Below, in pieces: positions 59,640 through 62,096 of a stretch of DNA of 62,096 bases; position 1 is the first letter of the stretch; each line of letters starts with the position of its first letter. The notes beneath the pieces were generated by a model that had not been told where the DNA came from, did not search any database, and was given only the letters and a program-made list of their open reading frames with translations. Made by a program: the position numbers and the translations under genes. Origin of the DNA: Candidatus Saccharimonadota bacterium (GTDB lineage: Bacteria > Patescibacteriota > Saccharimonadia > Saccharimonadales > UBA4665); contig PLTT01000013.1 in assembly GCA_003164595.1 (NCBI GenBank), positions 72,042-134,137 of the forward strand, in the 5' to 3' direction.

Positions 59640-62096
59640 GTGGAGCGGCCAGTGAAGAGTAAACAGAAAGACCTATTCAAGATTGTCGGAGTTGGAGCTT
59701 CAGCCGGTGGGCTGCAAGCGTTTATGCAATTTCTTAGACGTATACCGTCCGATACCGGGATGGCATTTGTGTTAGTGCAGCATCTTGACCCTAAACAGGC
59801 GAGTTCTCTTCCTGGGATACTTACTAAATCGGCCAAAGTTCCTGTGGTTGAGGTCATGACCACAACAAAGATTAAGGCGAATCACATCTACACGATGCCA
59901 TCAAATAAAGACATAACAATCGTAGACGGAACCCTCCGTCCAGTGGCTCGCAAAGATAACAATGGTATTATTCATAAACCAATTGACAAATTTTTTACCT
60001 CGCTTGCTAAAGATCAGTCAGAATTGGCCGTTGGGGTAATTTTATCTGGTACAGGCACAGATGGAACGGAGGGGCTTAAAGCTATTAAGGCTCGTGGCGG
60101 AGTAACGTTGGCTCAGGATGAAACGGCAGAGTATAGGGATATGCCCGAGAGTGCTGTAGGGGCCGAAGTTGTGGACTACATACTACCACCGAGTGCGATT
60201 GCCCATAAAATAATCGAGTTAAATGGTGAAATTCCAGATGATGAACTTGTTTTTGACAGGATTTTAGGACTTCTCATGACCAAAACTGGCATTGATTTTA
60301 GGGGGTACAAACCTAACACTGTGCATCGGCGGATTGATAGACGAAAGAAGCTGAGTCACCTAAAGACTCTCGAAGAATATCGTAAGTTGCTAATCATTAA
60401 TACTGATGAATTAGAAGCACTACAGAAAGATATGCTTATCCCAGTCACTAGCTTTTTCAGAGACCCAGATCAATTTCATTTTTTGAAAAATAATCTGCTT
60501 CCCATTATTCAAACATACCGGGCAACTAATAAACCAATTAGCATCTGGGCGCCTGGCTGCGCTACCGGTGAAGAAGTCTACTCGATCGCCATAGTACTCA
60601 CTGAATTTATAGGAAATAAGAAAAACATCACTTTTAAAATCATCGGAACTGATATAAGCGAAGACGCGATTAAGAAAGCCCGTCAAGGTATATATCAGGA
60701 GAATATTCAGAAGCATGTGTCACCGGAACGTTTGCGTCGGTTCTTTATCAAAGTCAAAAATGGCTATAAAGTCAAAAAGGCCCTTTCGGATACATGCCAA
60801 TTTTTGGTGGCTGATATAGCAGATAGTCCGTCAACTACTAATGTTGATCTCATCAGTTGTCAAAATGTCCTAATATACTTAGGGTCAGCACTTCAGCAAA
60901 ATGTGTTATTTCAGCTTCACTCCGCACTGAAGCCTGATGGATTTCTGATACTTGGGAAATCCGAGAGTATTGACGCGTCCACCAAACTATTTCAATCATT
61001 TGATAATATGCATAGGGTATATATGAACAGTCCAACCAGCGACATGGCACTTAAAAGTAATAGTAATGTAGCTAATACTAAATCCTCAACGCCTAGCAAT
61101 GAAACTATGAAACATTCAGGCGGCAGCGAGCAAGCAGACCGTCAGCAGAAGATTACTAAATTACGTGAAGCTCTATCATTAACGCAGGAATATGCCGACT
61201 CAATTATCGGCGAGCTGGGTGTTATGAACGAAGAAATGCAATCCTCAAACGAAGAACTCATGACAATTAGTGAAGAGCTGGAAACCCGAAATGATGAGAT
61301 AACCTTGGCACGTGATTACGCCGAAGCAATCATTAAAACAGTGCGTGAACCGTTAATAATACTGGACGGTAAACTCAGAGTAAAATCAGCCAGTAAATCA
61401 TTTTATACTACCTTTAAGGTGACGCCAAAGCAGACAGAGAATGTATTGCTTTATGATTTGGGCAACCGACAATGGAACATCCCAAAGCTAAAGACACTTC
61501 TGGAGAAAATTCTTCCTAAAAGCAACACTCTTACGGATTATGAAGTTGTGCATGATTTTAAGGAAATTGGCCAAAAGACCATGCTTTTGAATGCCCGAAC
61601 CCTGCAGCAAGGCCCAGACAAAACATCGCTAATTTTGCTGGCCATCGAAGATATTACTGAGCGCAAACAAGCCGAGGAGGCACTCGTAAAAAGCGAAGAT
61701 CTTTTCCGTACAGCAAATGAAAAAATGACAACTTTGAGCGATGAATTACAGGCGACCAATGAAGAGGTAACGATTGCTCGTGACTATGCAGACGCTATTA
61801 TACGTACCGTGCGAGGGCCATTATTGGTTCTTAATAAAGACTTAAGGATCATATCGGCTAATGAGGCGTTCTATAATGCTTTCAAGGTTGCGCCAAATGA
61901 TACAGAAAATAGATTGCTTTATGATTTGGGCAACCGACAATGGAACATCCCAAAGCTAAAGACACTTCTGGAGAAAATTCTTCCTAAAAGCAACACTCTT
62001 ACGGATTATGAAGTTGTGCATGATTTTAAGGAAATTGGCCAAAAGACCATGCTTTTGAATGCCCGAACCCTGCAGCAAGGCCCAGACAAAACATCG
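59640..62096 (+). CDS. CheB-CheR-PAS signalling protein (incomplete, runs off the window)
   Basis: The frame from the GTG at 59640 stays open to the last base, giving 819 codons. Domains: CheB methylesterase (about 10-195) with Ser in GASAGG, His in VQHLDP and Asp in GTGTDGTEG; CheR methyltransferase (about 205-465) with FFRDPDQFHFL, WAPGCATGEEVYSIA, GTDISEDAIKKARQG and LISCQNVLIYL; a coiled coil (about 500-560); then PAS units in tandem with a 156-codon period and DITERKQAEEAL between. A histidine kinase domain probably follows. TATAAT (59588-59593) is upstream. The GTG at 59652 is an alternative start. Confidence 0.85.
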   Translation, partial: MERPVKSKQKDLFKIVGVGASAGGLQAFMQFLRRIPSDTGMAFVLVQHLDPKQASSLPGILTKSAKVPVVEVMTTTKIKANHIYTMPSNKDITIVDGTLRPVARKDNNGIIHKPIDKFFTSLAKDQSELAVGVILSGTGTDGTEGLKAIKARGGVTLAQDETAEYRDMPESAVGAEVVDYILPPSAIAHKIIELNGEIPDDELVFDRILGLLMTKTGIDFRGYKPNTVHRRIDRRKKLSHLKTLEEYRKLLIINTDELEALQKDMLIPVTSFFRDPDQFHFLKNNLLPIIQTYRATNKPISIWAPGCATGEEVYSIAIVLTEFIGNKKNITFKIIGTDISEDAIKKARQGIYQENIQKHVSPERLRRFFIKVKNGYKVKKALSDTCQFLVADIADSPSTTNVDLISCQNVLIYLGSALQQNVLFQLHSALKPDGFLILGKSESIDASTKLFQSFDNMHRVYMNSPTSDMALKSNSNVANTKSSTPSNETMKHSGGSEQADRQQKITKLREALSLTQEYADSIIGELGVMNEEMQSSNEELMTISEELETRNDEITLARDYAEAIIKTVREPLIILDGKLRVKSASKSFYTTFKVTPKQTENVLLYDLGNRQWNIPKLKTLLEKILPKSNTLTDYEVVHDFKEIGQKTMLLNARTLQQGPDKTSLILLAIEDITERKQAEEALVKSEDLFRTANEKMTTLSDELQATNEEVTIARDYADAIIRTVRGPLLVLNKDLRIISANEAFYNAFKVAPNDTENRLLYDLGNRQWNIPKLKTLLEKILPKSNTLTDYEVVHDFKEIGQKTMLLNARTLQQGPDKTS
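61445..62096 (+). repeat. identical PAS-coding repeats with 468-bp period
   Basis: 61445-61628 and 61913-62096 (184 bp) are identical on reading; the intervening sequence encodes a related but diverged unit. The window ends inside the second copy. Confidence 0.9.

Noticed and set aside
1-62096. tRNA, rRNA, CRISPR, insertion sequence, prophage
   Set aside because: I scanned the gaps for tRNA arms, repeat-spacer arrays, transposase genes and terminal repeats and found none I can support; tRNAscan-SE would be decisive for tRNAs.

Overview
The window reads as a chromosomal contig of a Patescibacteria/CPR bacterium, most likely Candidatus Saccharibacteria (TM7). This placement is inferred, because no search was possible. 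Support comes from small proteins, a monoderm-type secreted repertoire (signal peptides, membrane-anchored wall proteins, no outer-membrane genes seen), a phosphoketolase plus acetate kinase fermentative module, split or shortened versions of housekeeping genes, and UGA used as an ordinary stop codon, which argues against the code-25 lineages Gracilibacteria and Absconditabacteria. Several genes look actinobacterial in flavour (Rpf-like muralytic domain, Thr/Pro-rich secreted protein, Mce-associated-like protein, b-type cytochrome), which would suit an epibiont of Actinobacteria.

Layout. 0-10 kb is a housekeeping block on the plus strand: alpha/beta hydrolase, MurF-like ligase, Ddl, LeuRS, L32, NusB, Nudix, RNase III, S16, KH protein, TrmD. 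9.9-15.8 kb holds a nickel superoxide dismutase with its maturation protease, a zincin-like protein, two RRM proteins, MsrA, a second ATP-grasp ligase and a triple YbjQ-domain protein. 15.8-24.5 kb is a cell-surface locus: membrane-anchored PKD-like proteins, one secreted fibronectin-like protein, three tandem paralogous secreted proteins (each with its own near-identical promoter), and two signal-peptide/C-terminal-anchor proteins resembling DUF916/chaperone-like Ig folds. 24.5-30.2 kb holds envelope lipid and glycan genes, including an MprF flippase-like half and an MprF synthase-like half encoded apart, and an ABC ATPase pseudogene. 30.3-36.3 kb has an ABC exporter, small membrane proteins and an orphan diheme cytochrome b-like protein. 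36.3-41.2 kb has phosphoketolase, acetate kinase and RarA on the minus strand. 41.3-45.1 kb has a DrrAB-like exporter and a secreted protein with a perfect 303-bp internal duplication behind a long hairpin-rich leader. 45.4-56.1 kb is mixed: AlkA-like glycosylase, dienelactone hydrolase family, COG4705-like protein, MFS exporter, SPFH protein, DUF1003 protein, MBL-fold hydrolase, ABC-F protein, trehalase. 56.2-62.1 kb is an accessory or signalling end: small acidic and basic proteins, Rpf-like enzyme, STAS-like protein, Crp/Fnr regulator and the first 819 codons of a CheB-CheR-PAS protein that runs off the window.

How the parts may work together. Xfp makes acetyl-phosphate, which AckA turns into ATP and acetate. 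NiSOD, MsrA and the cytochrome b-like protein point to contact with oxygen. The surface locus, Rpf-like enzyme, exporters and MprF-like pair all act at the envelope and plausibly serve attachment to, or defence against, a host cell.

Expression. At least 15 genes have a -10 hexamer ending only 6-8 nt before the start codon, so their transcripts are predicted to be leaderless. Operon-internal, ribosomal and accessory genes instead carry clear Shine-Dalgarno sites. Two six-codon mini-ORFs sit at the same leaderless distance in front of an envelope glycosyltransferase and an ABC ATPase. No rRNA, tRNA, CRISPR array or insertion sequence was recognised.
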